NCBI RefSeq assembly: GCF_002288925.2
Contig: NW_022098069.1
Coordinates: forward strand, 74,174,644-74,238,643
DNA from: Delphinapterus leucas
Lineage: Eukaryota > Chordata > Mammalia > Artiodactyla > Monodontidae
Length of the DNA: 64,000 nucleotides
Direction: 5' to 3'
Part shown: one piece after another, positions 34,640 to 46,165 of the stretch
Numbering within the stretch: position 1 is the first letter of the stretch
Layout: the number at the start of each line of letters is the position of its first letter
Notes under the pieces: model-generated
What the model was told of the DNA's origin: nothing
The model's database searches: none
What the model saw: the letters and a program-made list of their open reading frames with translations, nothing else
Made by a program: the position numbers and the translations under genes

Positions 34640-35145
34640 GATTGTTGTCTTTTTGTGGACATATGCTTTCATTTCTCCTGGGTAAATACCTCGGAATGGA
34701 ATTGCTGGAAATAACCCAAATGTCAATCAAAAGTTGAATGGAGAAACAAACTGTGATATGTTCATACAAATAAAATACTATTCCGCAATAAAAACAATGG
34801 CTGATACATGCAATAGCATAGATGAATCTCAAAACCATTGTGTTGAACAAAATCAGGCAGACACAAAAGCATGTATACTATACTAACCCTCTTATGAGGA
34901 ATAACAATCAGAAATGGTTACCTCTAGGGGGTAGAGACTGACTGGAAGGGGGTTAGTAGGGAATTTATTAGGGTAATGGAAATGTACTTCATCTTGATTA
35001 CATGAGTATACACGTTTATCAAAACTCATTTGAACTGTACACCTAGAATCTGTACATTTCATCGTATGTGGATTTTACCTCAATTCAAAACATGAAAAAG
35101 GACTCACACAAAGACCTGTACATGAATGTGTATGTAGAAAAGCAA
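34640..35145 (+). mobile_element. 5'-inverted old L1 inserted in L2
   Basis: The first ~60 bp (34,650-34,705) is L1 ORF2 in reverse ('gtggacatatgctttcattt', 'ggaatggaattgctgg'). From 34,708 the L1 runs forward ('aataacccaaatgtcaatca') to the 3' end near 35,095. This is the classic twin-priming inversion. A further L1-like ORF2 piece follows the tail at about 35,104-35,145. L2 resumes near 35,150. The flanking duplication is imperfect. Confidence 0.7.
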
Positions 35146-35851
35146 CAGGGGTTACAGTTAGGAGGATCTTTGCAGTGTCCTGGTGAAAGATGATGGCATA
35201 GTCTAGGCTAAGGAGATGGAGATGAAAGATTGGAGATGGTGTGGAGATAGGATATGGAGATGAAGAGAAGTCAACAAATTCAGGATATACTCTGGAGGTA
35301 GAAGCTGAGGGAACCCCATTGTTGATTGTGTGAGAAGAAGAGAGGAATCAAGAATGACTTTTAGGTTTTTCCTATAAGCATCTGGATGGGTGATGCTGTC
35401 ATTTACGGAGCTGCGGAAGCCTGGGATGAGTAGGCTAGGGGAGAGGAAAATCAGGAGCTCTTTTTTAACCATGTTAAGTCTGAGATGTTTATTAGACTTC
35501 TTGGGTATTTCAGCAGCGGATTTCTGGAAAAGATGCTTCCATCTTTTATTGTTAAAATATAAACTTTCAATCTGGTCCAGTGGAGGATGCTGTGATGATA
35601 GGTGGCAGTAGAATGTAGTTCCTTGAATTTGTGATAGAGTCAGGAACAGGCTTATGAGAAGCAGAATTAGATATACTTTAAAGTTTCTGTATGACTGTGG
35701 ACCCAACAGATAGAGAGAATAAAAAAAATGTTGAGGATGAGATGAAACAATAAATAGTTGAATCCAAGCAATGGTGTAGTCACCTGACTGGAGGTTTCTA
35801 AGAACTAATGAGGCTTGAAAATTAGCTAATGATATGATTTGGATTTAGGGA

Positions 35852-37840
35852 TGTTAGTTATCTGCTGCTACATAACAAACTACCCCAAAATTTATATTAA
35901 TAACAATATAAATGTTTATTATCTTACACAGTTTCTGTGGATCGGGAATTTGGGAACAGCTTAGTGAGTTTTGTTTTTCAGCAGGAAGGGCTTAATTGTT
36001 GTTGTTTTAATATTTTTCAGGTTTAAAAAGTGTTTATAAAGCTTTTAATTCCCAGTAGGAAAATGTTATCTGAATGATTGTTCTAATAGCAAACCACTGT
36101 AAATTGTTTCAACTGCATTTGGGACAGAGGGAGAGAGATTATTTTCAAAGCACCGTAGCTTTCTTCCTGAGAAGGTCAGAGGTACACTGGTTTGTATGAT
36201 TGCGACATCCACTAGGTGATCTTTCCTTCATGGGCTTTATCTGTCAGAAGGGCCTTAGGCTTCACCTCCCAATTTGGCTGAAGATTTACTGATGAGATTC
36301 ACAACCTTTGGGTTGCTCTGATATTTCAACATATTTGCCAAGCTCTGGGGCACATCCTGGAAGGCCGTCATAACTTCTGGATCCTGCGTGGCCGCAAGAA
36401 CCTCTGGATCACTAATCGTTTCATTGAGCCCAAGCATTCCTGCCCTTCCAGGCATACCCTCTCCCATTCCAGGCGTTCCTCCAGGAAAGTTACCAGGTGT
36501 CGGCCCAGGAAAGCCACGGAAAAACAGCCACACTGAGTTTCTGATGTCTTCTGACTCATTCCCCCCTCTGGGCTCTCTTATGTTCTTCCCGAGCCTTCTT
36601 AAGCCTTTCTCTTTTTCCTTTGATCTCTCGCTCTTCATGTTTTCCCTCATACTTTCTCTGATGTTCAGCAATTTTCTGGGCCCTTGGTTGAACTTCTTTC
36701 AGCATTGCACTGGCACCTTCATCATAATCCAGTTTACAGGCAAGGGCAAGATCACGGACTGCTTCTGCACGATGGCCCAGAGGTATGCGCGCTTTCCCGG
36801 CCCACTTGTAAGGCTGAGCTGAATCAGGATTTATTTCAATATCTCTGTCACAGTCTCAGATGACAGCATTTGGCTTCTGTAATTTGATGAAGACACTGGC
36901 TCTCTTGGCATATGGAATGGCCAAGCAAGGATTCAGCCTGATTGTATCTGTGAACTAGTCAATGGCTTTCTGTAGTTCACCATCATTTAGGGCCTCAATG
37001 GCAGCCACATTTTTATCCTTTGCCTCATGCATCATCCCCTCAGTTATCTCAACATTTTCATCTCCCATTTCTTGAGGGGGCAACCGTGTCTGGTTCAATC
37101 GCACCTTCAATTTCTAGATCACTTTCCTCACTTGATGTTTCATCTGTCTTTATGTTTTCCTCTGATTTCTCACTATCTGGTTTTTCTTTCTTGGTATGTG
37201 CTGATTTAGTTTTATGAGTAGCAGGTGGTATTTTTCCTCCAATGACCTCCACCCGCTCCCTCAGGAAGTGCATTTCTTCAGTGTTCAGGACACTGGCATC
37301 CTGCTTACACATCTTCATGAGGGTTCAAAGCTCGCTCACTTTGGGAAGGTCCATGGTCCGGCAAGGCTGAGGCTGAGGTCGGATTCCAGCCCAGGGCTCT
37401 AGCTCAGCATGACTATGTAGAAGGGTGAGGCTGCTTAGTTTTGAGTCCCAGTCCCTCTTAAAGTCGCAGTCAATATGTTGGCCAGGGCTACAGTTTTTGA
37501 AGGCTTGACTGGGGCTAGAGAATCCATTTCCCAGATGGGTGATTCATACACATGGCAAGTTAATGCTGGCTGTTGGTAGGAGGACTCAGTTCCTTACCAC
37601 GTAGACGGCTCCCTGGGCTGCATGAGTAGCTGGCTTCCTCCACAAAAAAAAAATCCAAGAGTGTGCAAGGTAGAAGAAGCAATGTCTTTTATGTCCTAGC
37701 TTCAGAAGTCACTCTCCATCATTTCCACAATATCCTATTGATTACAGGTCAGCCTCATTCAGAGTAGAAGTGTCTACACAGGGAAGTGACTAATAGGAGG
37801 AGAGCATCGTCGGAGGCCCTGTTGGAGGCTGGTGTCAGCT
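35852..37840 (+). mobile_element. Old LTR-like repeat split by the ST13 retrocopy
   Basis: The left part (35,852-35,995) starts 'tgttagttatctgctgctac' with 'catttattatcttacacagt'-like sequence. The right part (37,413-37,840) continues in order: 'gaaggcttgactggggctag', 'ggcaagttaatgctggctgt', 'gaagtcactctccatcattt', 'cacaatatcctattgattac' and 'ggaggccctgttggaggctg'. From memory this is one widespread mammalian LTR-like repeat, subfamily uncertain. Removing 36,000-37,412 restores collinearity. Confidence 0.75.
36000..37412 (-). pseudogene. ST13: Processed ST13 (Hip) retrocopy, disabled
   Basis: This is an intronless copy of ST13, the HSC70-interacting co-chaperone Hip. Minus-strand reading starts at an ATG at 37,354 (MDLPKVSEL) and hits a stop at codon 10. 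Recognisable protein pieces follow: '[19 protein letters not shown]', the acidic linker ('SSEESDLEI'), the TPR region ('[16 protein letters not shown]', with stops in 'AID*F' and 'VI*DC'), the charged region, a shortened GFPG/GMPG repeat, and the C-terminal STI1/DP domain ('[15 protein letters not shown]', '[13 protein letters not shown]') ending near 36,258. A 3' UTR runs to about 36,000, and a degraded T-rich stretch (36,000-36,020) may be the reversed tail. Lack of introns, frameshifts and several stops show it cannot make Hip. A few later open frames are chance survivors. Confidence 0.95.
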
Positions 37841-37849
37841 CCCTTTTTA

Positions 37850-38490
37850 AGTTTTGTAGTTTATGATATATTAGCAGTATAAAGGGACTCATCTTCGTAG
37901 TGGTGTATGAGAAAAATTCCCCGAGATACTCGTGGCTCCAGACCTCATATGCAATTCAACCAGCTTTAGAAATATCATCAAAAGAATTTGAGAAGATAAA
38001 CTTTTTTTAAAGCAATAAGCATTTTTTAAAACATTGAGAAGGCTTACAATTAAATATAGTAGTGTTCTAAAAATCACACACATGGTATTAGTATTTTTGT
38101 GTAAAGGAATCTGTATATTTAGTGTTTTAAGTTTTTATAATGTTTAGGAGAATACGACCTATTGGAATGACACGTTGTATGTGTAATGCTTATTTAAAAT
38201 GTGTAACTAAGTAATTGCTTTACATTTGTGATTTTAAGTGGAAATTTTTCAAATGTAAATACACTATTAGACATTTAAAAAACTTAAAATTAACATATTT
38301 ATAAGATTAATTTATTAGATATATGTGAATTACTTAAGTACTTGGAAAGTGTTTTTTGGTTTTGGTTTGTGTTTTGGTCAGACAACTGAAGAACTTAAAA
38401 AAAAATAAATTGAATATATTAAATTTATAAATGTAGTTAAAATATTTAAAGTAGGTTAATTAACTGTGACCAAACATTCATCAAAAGTCC
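37850..38490. other. Very AT-rich intergenic sequence
   Basis: No gene or recognisable repeat. Long A/T runs dominate. Confidence 0.5.
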
Positions 38491-38496
38491 CCTTAG

Positions 38497-38640
38497 AGGG
38501 AATTCCCTGCTGGTCCAGTGGTTAAGACTCTGTGCTCTCAATGCAGGGGGCCCTGGTTTGATCCCGCACGTCTCATCGAAGATCCTGCATGCGGCAATTA
38601 AGACCCGGTGCAGCCAAGTCAAATACAAAAATAAATATAT
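38497..38640 (+). mobile_element. Short, older tRNA-derived SINE
   Basis: 'gaattccctgctggtccagt', 'cctggtttgatccc' (B box) and 'agacccggtgcagcc' plus an A/T-rich tail. Imperfect 13-bp TSD aaaagtcccctta / aaaagccccttta. Confidence 0.87.
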
Positions 38641-38645
38641 ATATT

Positions 38646-39468
38646 TTAAAAAGCCCCTTTACAAGGGGTTGTTTAAATTTAGCTATATCTATAAAATTTT
38701 ATAAATTTATAAGCTTACAGGAAAATCTCCTTGGGTTTTGATTTTGTAAAGTCAAGCATTAATTTTTCAAAACCAAAGTAACTTTTGAATACTTTTCCTT
38801 GAATGCACAAAAGTTAACCTTAAGTAAATAGATTCACTTTACTTGGATGGCAGTGGGGGAAGGGGGAGAAGAGAGATTTTGGCTGATGGGCCAAGTCTTG
38901 CCTGACTAGGCTTGGGCCTGACTCCTGTTCCTGCCTGATGGCTGAGCTGGTCCACCAGTATAAGCTCTTCCCTGCCAGGGCCAGAAGGGGTGAGGCAGAG
39001 GGCAGGGAGCCAGGCCTCCACCTGGATTGTCTGTTCCCCACTCCCACCTCCTTGATCTCACTGTGCTCTGTGCATGTAATAAGTGCGTCACTAGCCTTAA
39101 TACCAATCCACAGCATGATTCTCGCTCTCTCCAAAGAAGCTGAGCACATGGTACAATGGTCCTTATTAACTTGCTCTTTGATTGTCCAAGGGACTTCTAA
39201 CGGACCTGCAGGACTAATCGTGGCTGTATGAAGCAGAGAGTACAATAAAAGAACATCAGAGGGTCCTGGACGTAAAAGCTGCAAATTCACCACATTGTAG
39301 TGATATGACTTACAGATAGAAAACAAAAAAATAGCCAAACATTGATTAGTATGGGGTAGCACAGTCTCACATTTAGCTTTGGGTTGTAATATTGAAGTTT
39401 TTAATTTACTATAACTGAACTATGCCTGAACACCCTACCCAGCTGGGTTGTGGGCAGGAATGCTCTTC
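38646..39468. other. Intergenic, no gene seen
   Basis: Contains a 180-codon minus-strand open frame (38,820-39,362) that shows no recognisable domain, start context or splice evidence, so I do not call it a gene. No repeat recognised. Confidence 0.45.
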
Positions 39469-39484
39469 AATTTCCTATTAACTG

Positions 39485-39687
39485 GGGCTTCCCTGGTGGT
39501 GCAGTGGTTGAGAGTCTGCCTGCCGATGCAGGGGACACGGGTTCGTGCCCCGGTCCGGGAAGATCCCACAGGCCGCGGAGTGGCTGGGCCCGTGAGCCGT
39601 GGACGCTGAGCCTGCACGTCCGGAGCCTGTGCTCCACAACGGGAGAGGCCACAACAGTGAGAGGCCCGCGTACCGCAAAAAAAAAAA
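39485..39687 (+). mobile_element. CHR SINE (young ~200-bp type)
   Basis: Forward element with a perfect 16-bp TSD, aatttcctattaactg, at 39,469-39,484 and 39,688-39,703. The B box 'gggttcgtgcccc' is intact. Confidence 0.96.
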
Positions 39688-39889
39688 AATTTCCTATTAA
39701 CTGTATTTTTGTGTCTTCCATGAAAGTTCAACTCCCAGTTCCTGCTTTTTGCCTGGGATGGCGTCTAGGTGCCTGCAGAGAGCCTCAGCAGTCCTGAGCG
39801 CCAAAACAGGGGCTGCTCTTTGTCACAGATGCCCTGCTCTTTGAAATGGCACCTGCCTAGTGCCTGACCCTGCCGCCCTTCCCATGGGT

Positions 39890-40342
39890 TTTAGCATAGT
39901 TTCCAATTGCTGCTGTAACAAGTTATCACAGACTTGGTGGCTTAAAAGAACGCTTTATCCTCTCATAGTTCTGGAAGGTGTAAGTCCACTATCAAGGTAT
40001 CATCACCTCCTGCTGAAGTTTCCAGGAAATACTTCCTTGACTCTTCCTAGCTTCCGGTGGCTCCTGCCAATCCTTGGCATTCCCTGGATTGTAGCTGCAT
40101 CATTCTCATTTCTACCTCCATCTTCACATGGCCCTCTTCCCTCTGTATGTCTCTCTGTGTCTTCATGTGGCCTTCTCATTAGGATGAGAAGTCAGTCATT
40201 GGGTTTAGGGCCCACACTAATCCAGCAAGATCTCATCTAAACTAATGACACCTGCAAAGACCCCGTTTCCTAATAAGAAAGGTCACATTCTGAGGGTCCA
40301 GGTGGACATGAATTTGGGGAGATACTATTCAACACAGCATAC
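39890..40342 (+). mobile_element. Old LTR-like repeat
   Basis: 'tagtttccaattgctgctgt', 'cacagacttggtggcttaaa', 'ctcatagttctggaaggtgt', 'tccatcttcacatggccctc', 'ggtttagggcccacactaat' and 'actattcaacacagca' in order match a widespread mammalian LTR-like repeat recalled from other genomes. Subfamily uncertain. Confidence 0.72.
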
Positions 40343-40379
40343 CATTCAACACACAAAGGTACTGGGGCTGCAAGTTCAG

Positions 40380-40880
40380 GCCATGTTTAGAGCCAGGTGC
40401 TTGAGGACGTGGAGTGTTGTGTTGAGGATGCTGAGGTTTGCTCTCTACCCAAAGAGGAGGCATCAAGTGCTCTATGCAGGAGAGTATTATGGTCAGAGTT
40501 TCATGAAGGATTGCTTTGGTCACAGTGTGTAAAATAAATTGGAGCAGGGAGGGCTAAGGAGGAAAGAAAACCAGTTTTATCATTGGATAATCAAGTGATA
40601 TGTAATACAGTCTTGAGTCAGGATAGATGGTATAGGAAGAAGAGGAAGGGACAAGTGGGAGACGTATCATAAATTCAGAGTTAACCAGACTTGGCAATTA
40701 ATATGTGGTGGGTGGGAGGAAGCAGTGAAGAAAGGGAAGTGTGTAGGGGGCTGAACAATATGGGTGGTCCCTGAACATCGTTGAGTGGTTGCCAAATGAG
40801 AGATAGTATTACCCATAGGGCTGGGATTAAAGAGAAAGGCAAGGCTTGAGGATCCCACAGTGGTGGACCCCAGTGACATT
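40380..40880 (-). mobile_element. L2 LINE remnant
   Basis: Weak reverse L2 similarity ('catgaaggattgctttggtc', 'ggagcagggagggctaagga', 'cagtcttgagtcaggataga', 'aattcagagttaaccagact'). Confidence 0.45.
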
Positions 40881-40990
40881 ATGAGTGGTTAGGGAGTTGG
40901 AAGTAGGCTCTTTCAGTTGGGATTACTTCCATGAAAAGTATTCTGCGTTTGTATAAGAGGATTCCATGGCATAGGCCTCACCTGCTTTTG

Positions 40991-41353
40991 CTTTTGTTTT
41001 AAATTTTTTTTTAAACAAACCCAATTTTTATTTAATTTATTTATTTATTTACTTTTGGCTCCATTGGGTCTTTGTTGCTGTGTGCGGGCTTTCTCTAGTT
41101 GTGGCGAGTGGGGGCTACTCTTCGTTGTGGTGCGTGGGCTTCTCATTGTGGTGGCTTGTCTTGTTGTGGAGCACGGGCTCTAGGAGTGTGGGCTTCAGTA
41201 GCTGTGGCTCACTGGCTCTAGAGCGCAGGCTTAGTAGATGTGGTGCACAGGCTTAGTTGCTCCGCGGCATGTGGGATCTTCCCAGACCAGGGCTCGAACC
41301 CGTGTCCCCTGCATTGGCAGGCGGATTCTTAACCACTGCACCACCAGGGAAGT
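40991..41353 (-). mobile_element. CHR SINE, longer form with internal duplication
   Basis: Reverse element with (TTTA)n at the left and head 'accaccagggaagtcc' at the right. A repeat of the 'ggctctagag...caggcttagtag' module makes it longer than its relatives. TSD about cctgcttttg at 40,981-40,990 and 41,354-41,363. Confidence 0.92.
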
Positions 41354-41399
41354 CCTGCTTTTGTTTTTTTTTAATATTCTTTATCTACATCAGGTTCTT

Positions 41400-41770
41400 T
41401 GTCTGGATAATGTATCTTTAATTTTAATAGATATTGCCAGGTTACTTTCCTAAAAGGCTGTAACAATTCACTTTTTTACTGGCATTGTATGAAATTTCCC
41501 TTTCCTCCTTATTCCCACGATTAATTTTTGCTATTTGAAAATATGACTTCTTTAAATGGCTGCAAAACATTCCGCCATATCAACACACCATAAAATACTT
41601 AAACATTTTCCTATTTTTGGACATTAGATTGTTTCCCATTTTTTGCTGTAATGAAATTAATAACCCAGAAATGGGCATTTTTATACATAAATCTTTGTCC
41701 ATCCAATGATACTTACAATGAAACTTATAATTTGAAAGAGGATGACATAGGTATAGTTTCCTCAGGCTCT
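41400..41770 (-). mobile_element. Old L1/HAL1-like ORF2 fragments
   Basis: 'cctaaaaggctgtaacaatt' and 'ttggacattagattgtttcc' are reversed L1 ORF2 landmarks, but in swapped order, so two fragments or a rearrangement are present. Confidence 0.5.
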
Positions 41771-43185
41771 TGCTTTGTTGTTTTTCTTCCTGTGTGCCTT
41801 TCTTTCTTTTCACTGATAATATTTTAGGTGGACTGAGAGAGTTATAAGAAAAGGAAAGGGTTAAAACAAATAGATTTTTAATTTTCTTTGAATTCTATTA
41901 GTATATGCTATTCCTTATTCACTACCAAAGTGATCTGGAATTGTATTAAGCCACTATTAATTCCCTAATTTTACTATATGCATAGATGAAGTTTCTCATT
42001 TTATGGAGGGAAGAACAAATGCATTCTAGTATCCTAGCACTGTCTGTAACCTACAAAAGCAGCTTAACTTTTTGTTTTCTTAGACATCGAACTTCTGAAA
42101 AGCATCAAACTTTTCTTGCCATGATGATGAAAACAAAAGATGAGATTTAAATCTTGATACCATGAATGGTATATATTATAATATATGACTGGAAAATAAA
42201 CAGCCTTTTCTATATTCTTCTCCCTTAAATTTTAGCTATTAGAGTCAGAATGCTTCGATTGCAGAATTCTCACTTGAGCAAGGTTTTTATATAACATTAT
42301 TCATATTCTTGGCCTTGGATGCCAATTAAGTCTCTCAAGTCTAAAATTGCTTTGTTTGCTTTTTAAAGAAATCTGCCCACCTTACAGACCTACAAGTTAA
42401 CTAACCAGCCTGCTTTCTTTTCCCCCCAGAGGACTTTGCTCTGTTGGTTTTCTGCCAGCTCTTCCTTTCAAACTGAAATAGTTCAGTTTCTCTGTTTCTA
42501 GAACATAGAATTCATTACTCCTGGATTTTTGCCAACAATGTCCCTCTCATGTTTTTAAAACTAAGATGAATGTTACAGAGTGACCTAGTGGGCTCGACCC
42601 ATGATTAGAAGTCAGTCAGTGATATATTAGATGTCTGCATGGATGCTCTGTTCTGGGTAGTGGGGCTGCTAGGGGGATGGGCCTCTGGGAGGGTGGGGAG
42701 GGCATTCAGGGCGAAGCCTCGGGACTGGAGGGGAGAAATATGTGTGAGAGATTAGGTAAGATTTGGCTGATGTGAGGCAAGACTCAGATTCTTCCCCCAC
42801 CCTCAGGGCCCTGGTGAGTCTCTACCATAGAAAGGGCATAGTCGTTAATTCCCTTCAGCCACTTAGATGGAAAACAGAAAGCCAGGTGACAGAGAATATT
42901 TATAAAGGGCTCTAAAAAGAACCACTCCATTTTTTTTTTTTTTTTTTGATTTTTCAGTTCTCCTTTTCTCTTCCTACCTCTGCAACCCTCCTTAGCCTCT
43001 TGTTTCTACTAGTAGTGAAAGGGTGGGCCTTCCTGCAGCAGAGCGGAGGTCTTAGGAATGTATACATCTGCACCGCCTTAGGCCAGGTGAATTTTTCATT
43101 CATGTGGCTCTGCTGAATAACATAAGGAGATTTCTTTACCTTTTAGGTTACTTTCTAAGAATATGTTAGTGTTTAAATTCTTTTC
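41771..43185. other. Intergenic, no gene seen
   Basis: A poly-T run lies at about 42,931-42,948. No coding or repeat identity recognised. Confidence 0.5.
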
Positions 43186-43189
43186 CAGG

Positions 43190-44433
43190 TGGCTATGTAT
43201 TTTAAAATTAAGCTTTTCATGTTTAGATAATTGTAAATTCACATACAGTTATAAGAAATAATGCTGGGACATCCTGTGCGCCCTTTATCCGGTATTCCAA
43301 ATAGTAACATTTTGTAAAACTATAGTTCAATATTATTGTAGGATACATTCACGTATAATATCATTGGCATTGATACAATCAAGATATATAACATTTCCAT
43401 CACCAAGGATCCCTCATGTTGCCCTTTTACAGTCACATACACTTCAGTGCTTCCCTAACCCCCTCATTATCCCTTGGTAATCACTAATCTATTCTCCATT
43501 TCTATAATTTTGTCATTTCAAGAATGTTATGTAAATTGAATCATACAGTATATACCCTTTCGGTATCAGCTTTTTAAACTCAGCATGAATTCTTGGAGAT
43601 TTGTGTTTGTATCAATAGTTTTTTTTAACTGCTGAGTAATATTTCATGGTATGGATGTAGTGCAGTTTGTTTACTGTTCACTCATTGAAAGACATCTGGG
43701 TTGTTTCCAGTTCTTGGCTACTATGAGTAAAGCCGCTATGAACATTTGTATACAGGCTTTCATGTGAACATAAGTTTTCATTTCTCTAGGCTAAATGCCC
43801 AAGAGTGCAATTGCTGGGCCTTGTGGTAGTTGCGTGTTTAGTCTTATAAGAAACTGCCAAACAGTTTTCAAGAGTGGCTGGACCATTTTACATTCCCACA
43901 AGCAATGTATGAGCAATCCAGTTTCTCCACATCCTTGCCAGCATTTGGTGTTGCCGCTATTTTTTTTTTTTTTTTTAGCTATTCTGATAGTAGTGTAGTG
44001 ATATCTCATTGTGGCTTAAATCTGCATTATTTTCCTGATGGCTAATGATGTTGAACATTTTTTCATGTGCTTATTTGCCATCTGTATTTCCTCTTTGGGA
44101 AATGTGTTCATGGTTTTTGCCCATTTTCTAACTGAATTGTTTGATTTTTAAAAATTGTTGAGTTTTGAGTGTTCTCCATATAGTCTAGATACTAGTTCTT
44201 TGTTGAATATGTGGTTTGCAAATATTTTCTCTCAGTCTGTAGACTGATTTTTCATCCTCTTAACAGAGTATTTTGGAGAAAAAAATTTTAATTTTGAGAG
44301 ACCCAATCTACTAAGTTTTCCTTTTATGGATTCTGCTGTTGGTGTCAAGTGTAAGAACTCTTTGTCTACCCCTAGATCCTGAAAATTTCTCCTATATATT
44401 TTTCTCAAGGCTTTATAATTTTACATTTAAGTC
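43190..44433 (-). mobile_element. Old L1M: ORF2 end and 3' region
   Basis: Reverse L1. The minus strand at 44,009-43,791 still reads the ORF2p Cys-rich end ('CWQGCGETGLLIHCLWECKM'). Further landmarks are 'tctcattgtggcttaaatct', 'gttgaacattttttcatgtg' and 'caaatattttctctcagtct'. Many substitutions relative to young L1s in this window. Confidence 0.85.
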
Positions 44434-44448
44434 CATGCCACATATTTT

Positions 44449-44651
44449 TTTTTTTTTTGCGTCACGCGGGCCTCTCACTGTTGTGGCCTCTCCTGCTGTG
44501 GAGCACAGGCTCCGGACGTGCATGCTCAGCGGCCATGGCTCACGGGCCCAGCCGCTCCGCGGCATGTGGGATCTTCCCGGACCGGGGCACGAACCCGTGT
44601 CCCCTGCATGAGCAGGCGGACTCTCAACCACTGCGCCACCAGGGAAGCCCT
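44449..44651 (-). mobile_element. CHR SINE (young ~200-bp type)
   Basis: Reverse element inserted at the 5' edge of the old L1M. A perfect 15-bp TSD, catgccacatatttt, is at 44,434-44,448 and 44,652-44,666. Confidence 0.96.
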
Positions 44652-44834
44652 CATGCCACATATTTTAAAGTAAGTTTTTAGTTCTCTGCTGTCTGAAATA
44701 AGCCTTAGCATGTGGAATCCTTTTTGCCCTCATTTTCTTTCTCAAGAATCTACTGAGTGCCAACTGACTCAAGTCACTGATACAATTCCTGACTGGGTCC
44801 ATGATCCTGACTTTGTAATGAGTTAGCTGAGTGA

Positions 44835-45095
44835 TGTCCTTAAAAGCATGAACTATGCAGGTAGACTGTTTGGGTTCAAATCCTGGTGCTGCCTCTCAAA
44901 AGCTTTATGATCTTTGGCAAGTTACTTAATCGCTCTGAACATCAGTTTTTCACGTCATTCAGATCTGGGTAAAAATAATAATACCTACTTCTCAGTTTGC
45001 TGCGAGAAGGAAATGACATATTAGGCATAAAATGATTAGCGCAGTGCCTGGCACGTGCACAGAAAACATTCAATAATTGTTAGTTGCTCCCCTTC
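44835..45095 (+). mobile_element. MIR SINE, nearly full length
   Basis: Forward MIR: 'gtttgggttcaaatcctggt', 'ttggcaagttacttaatcgc', 'aataataatacctacttctc', 'gcagtgcctggcacgtgcac' and 'attcaataattgttag'. Confidence 0.88.
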
Positions 45096-45449
45096 CTGCT
45101 CCCTGTGCAGATTCTCTAGGCACCCTCCCCAACTCAGTCTTCCCCACAGTCTCCACTTCTTTCTTTCTACCTCTCCTGGTCTTAATCATTATATTTCTTT
45201 TATGAAACCTGTTTAACCTATTTTAGCATTTAACAGAATTTCCTATCTCCAAATTATTGTGGTATTTATATTTGTGGTCAGGTTACCTTTATTGTTTCAT
45301 GTACGTATTATGTATCTTTCCAAATATGTATCTCTTTGAGGGCATGTTCCTAGCCCTCCATAGAGTCTAGCTCTATGCTGGGTAACTGTCAAACACTCAG
45401 CAAGTCCCCAGTACAATGGTAGGGGTGAATCTAAATCACAACATGTTTG

Positions 45450-45576
45450 GGACTTCCCTGGTGGTCCAGTGGTTAAGACTCCATGCTCCCAATGCAGGGG
45501 GCATGGGTTTGATCCCTGGTCTTGGGGACCAAGATCCCGCATGCTAGTGCAATGCGGCCAAAAAAATAAATAAATG
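45450..45576 (+). mobile_element. Short, older tRNA-derived SINE
   Basis: 'gggacttccctggtggtcca', 'catgggtttgatccctggtc' and 'gcaatgcggcc' with an A-rich tail. TSD acaacatgttt / acaacgtgttt, one mismatch. Confidence 0.92.
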
Positions 45577-45589
45577 ACAACGTGTTTCA

Positions 45590-46165
45590 TTGAAAGCAAT
45601 TTGGCAAAATTATTCCAAAGTCTTAAAGTCTTTGACCTAGTAATTTACTTTTTCAAAATCTATCCTAAGAATGGTCAAATAGTTAAACAAAAATTTATGC
45701 ATAGGAATATTTCTTACAGCCTTATTTGTAAAAGTATGGCTTAGAGAAAAACATAAATGTGTAACAATAAAGAATCAGGAATCATGCAAATTCCATTTGT
45801 ATGGTGGATTATTACACTGTCAATAAAATTCCATTTTCCTAACCATGGATTATAGAACTATAAGGATATTCACTAAAGCACTCTATATTAGTAAAAGCAT
45901 AGAAATAACCTAAACCCCCAACTATATGGATAAGTTAAATAAAATATTGTCAGAAAACAGAAATACAGTATGATCCCATTTGTCTAAAAAATGTATGTCT
46001 ATTTAGATACACATAAGTATACAAAAGACAGGAAAAATATACTCCAAAATTTTAGTGGTAATTGTCTTTGAGTAATAGCCTTTTGGTGATTTTAATTTTA
46101 ATTTTGGCTTCTCTAAAATATAGTATTTAATACTTTTAGCATAAGAAAATAAGAATAAAAGTTAT
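45590..46165 (+). mobile_element. Old L1M/HAL1-like 3' region
   Basis: 'agcatagaaataacctaaac', 'acagtatgatcccatttgtc', 'gatacacataagtatacaaa' and 'aaaattttagtggtaattgt' follow the 3' order of an old L1. Confidence 0.6.

Larger units (their letters stand above)
33825..35480 (-). mobile_element. L2 LINE with remnant reverse transcriptase
   Basis: Reverse L2. Its 3' end is at the left ('acaaatattcctgaaacttc', 'tattatgtgccaggcatgat'). At the right the minus strand still reads a CR1/L2-type RT piece, 'NKHLRLNMVKKELLIFLSPS', near 35,450-35,500. Two later insertions sit inside: a MER5-type element (34,318-34,472) and an L1 (34,640-35,145). Confidence 0.8.

Noticed and set aside
38820..39362. 180-codon minus-strand open frame
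   Set aside because: No recognised domain, no splice or promoter signals, and the length is within chance expectation for this much sequence.
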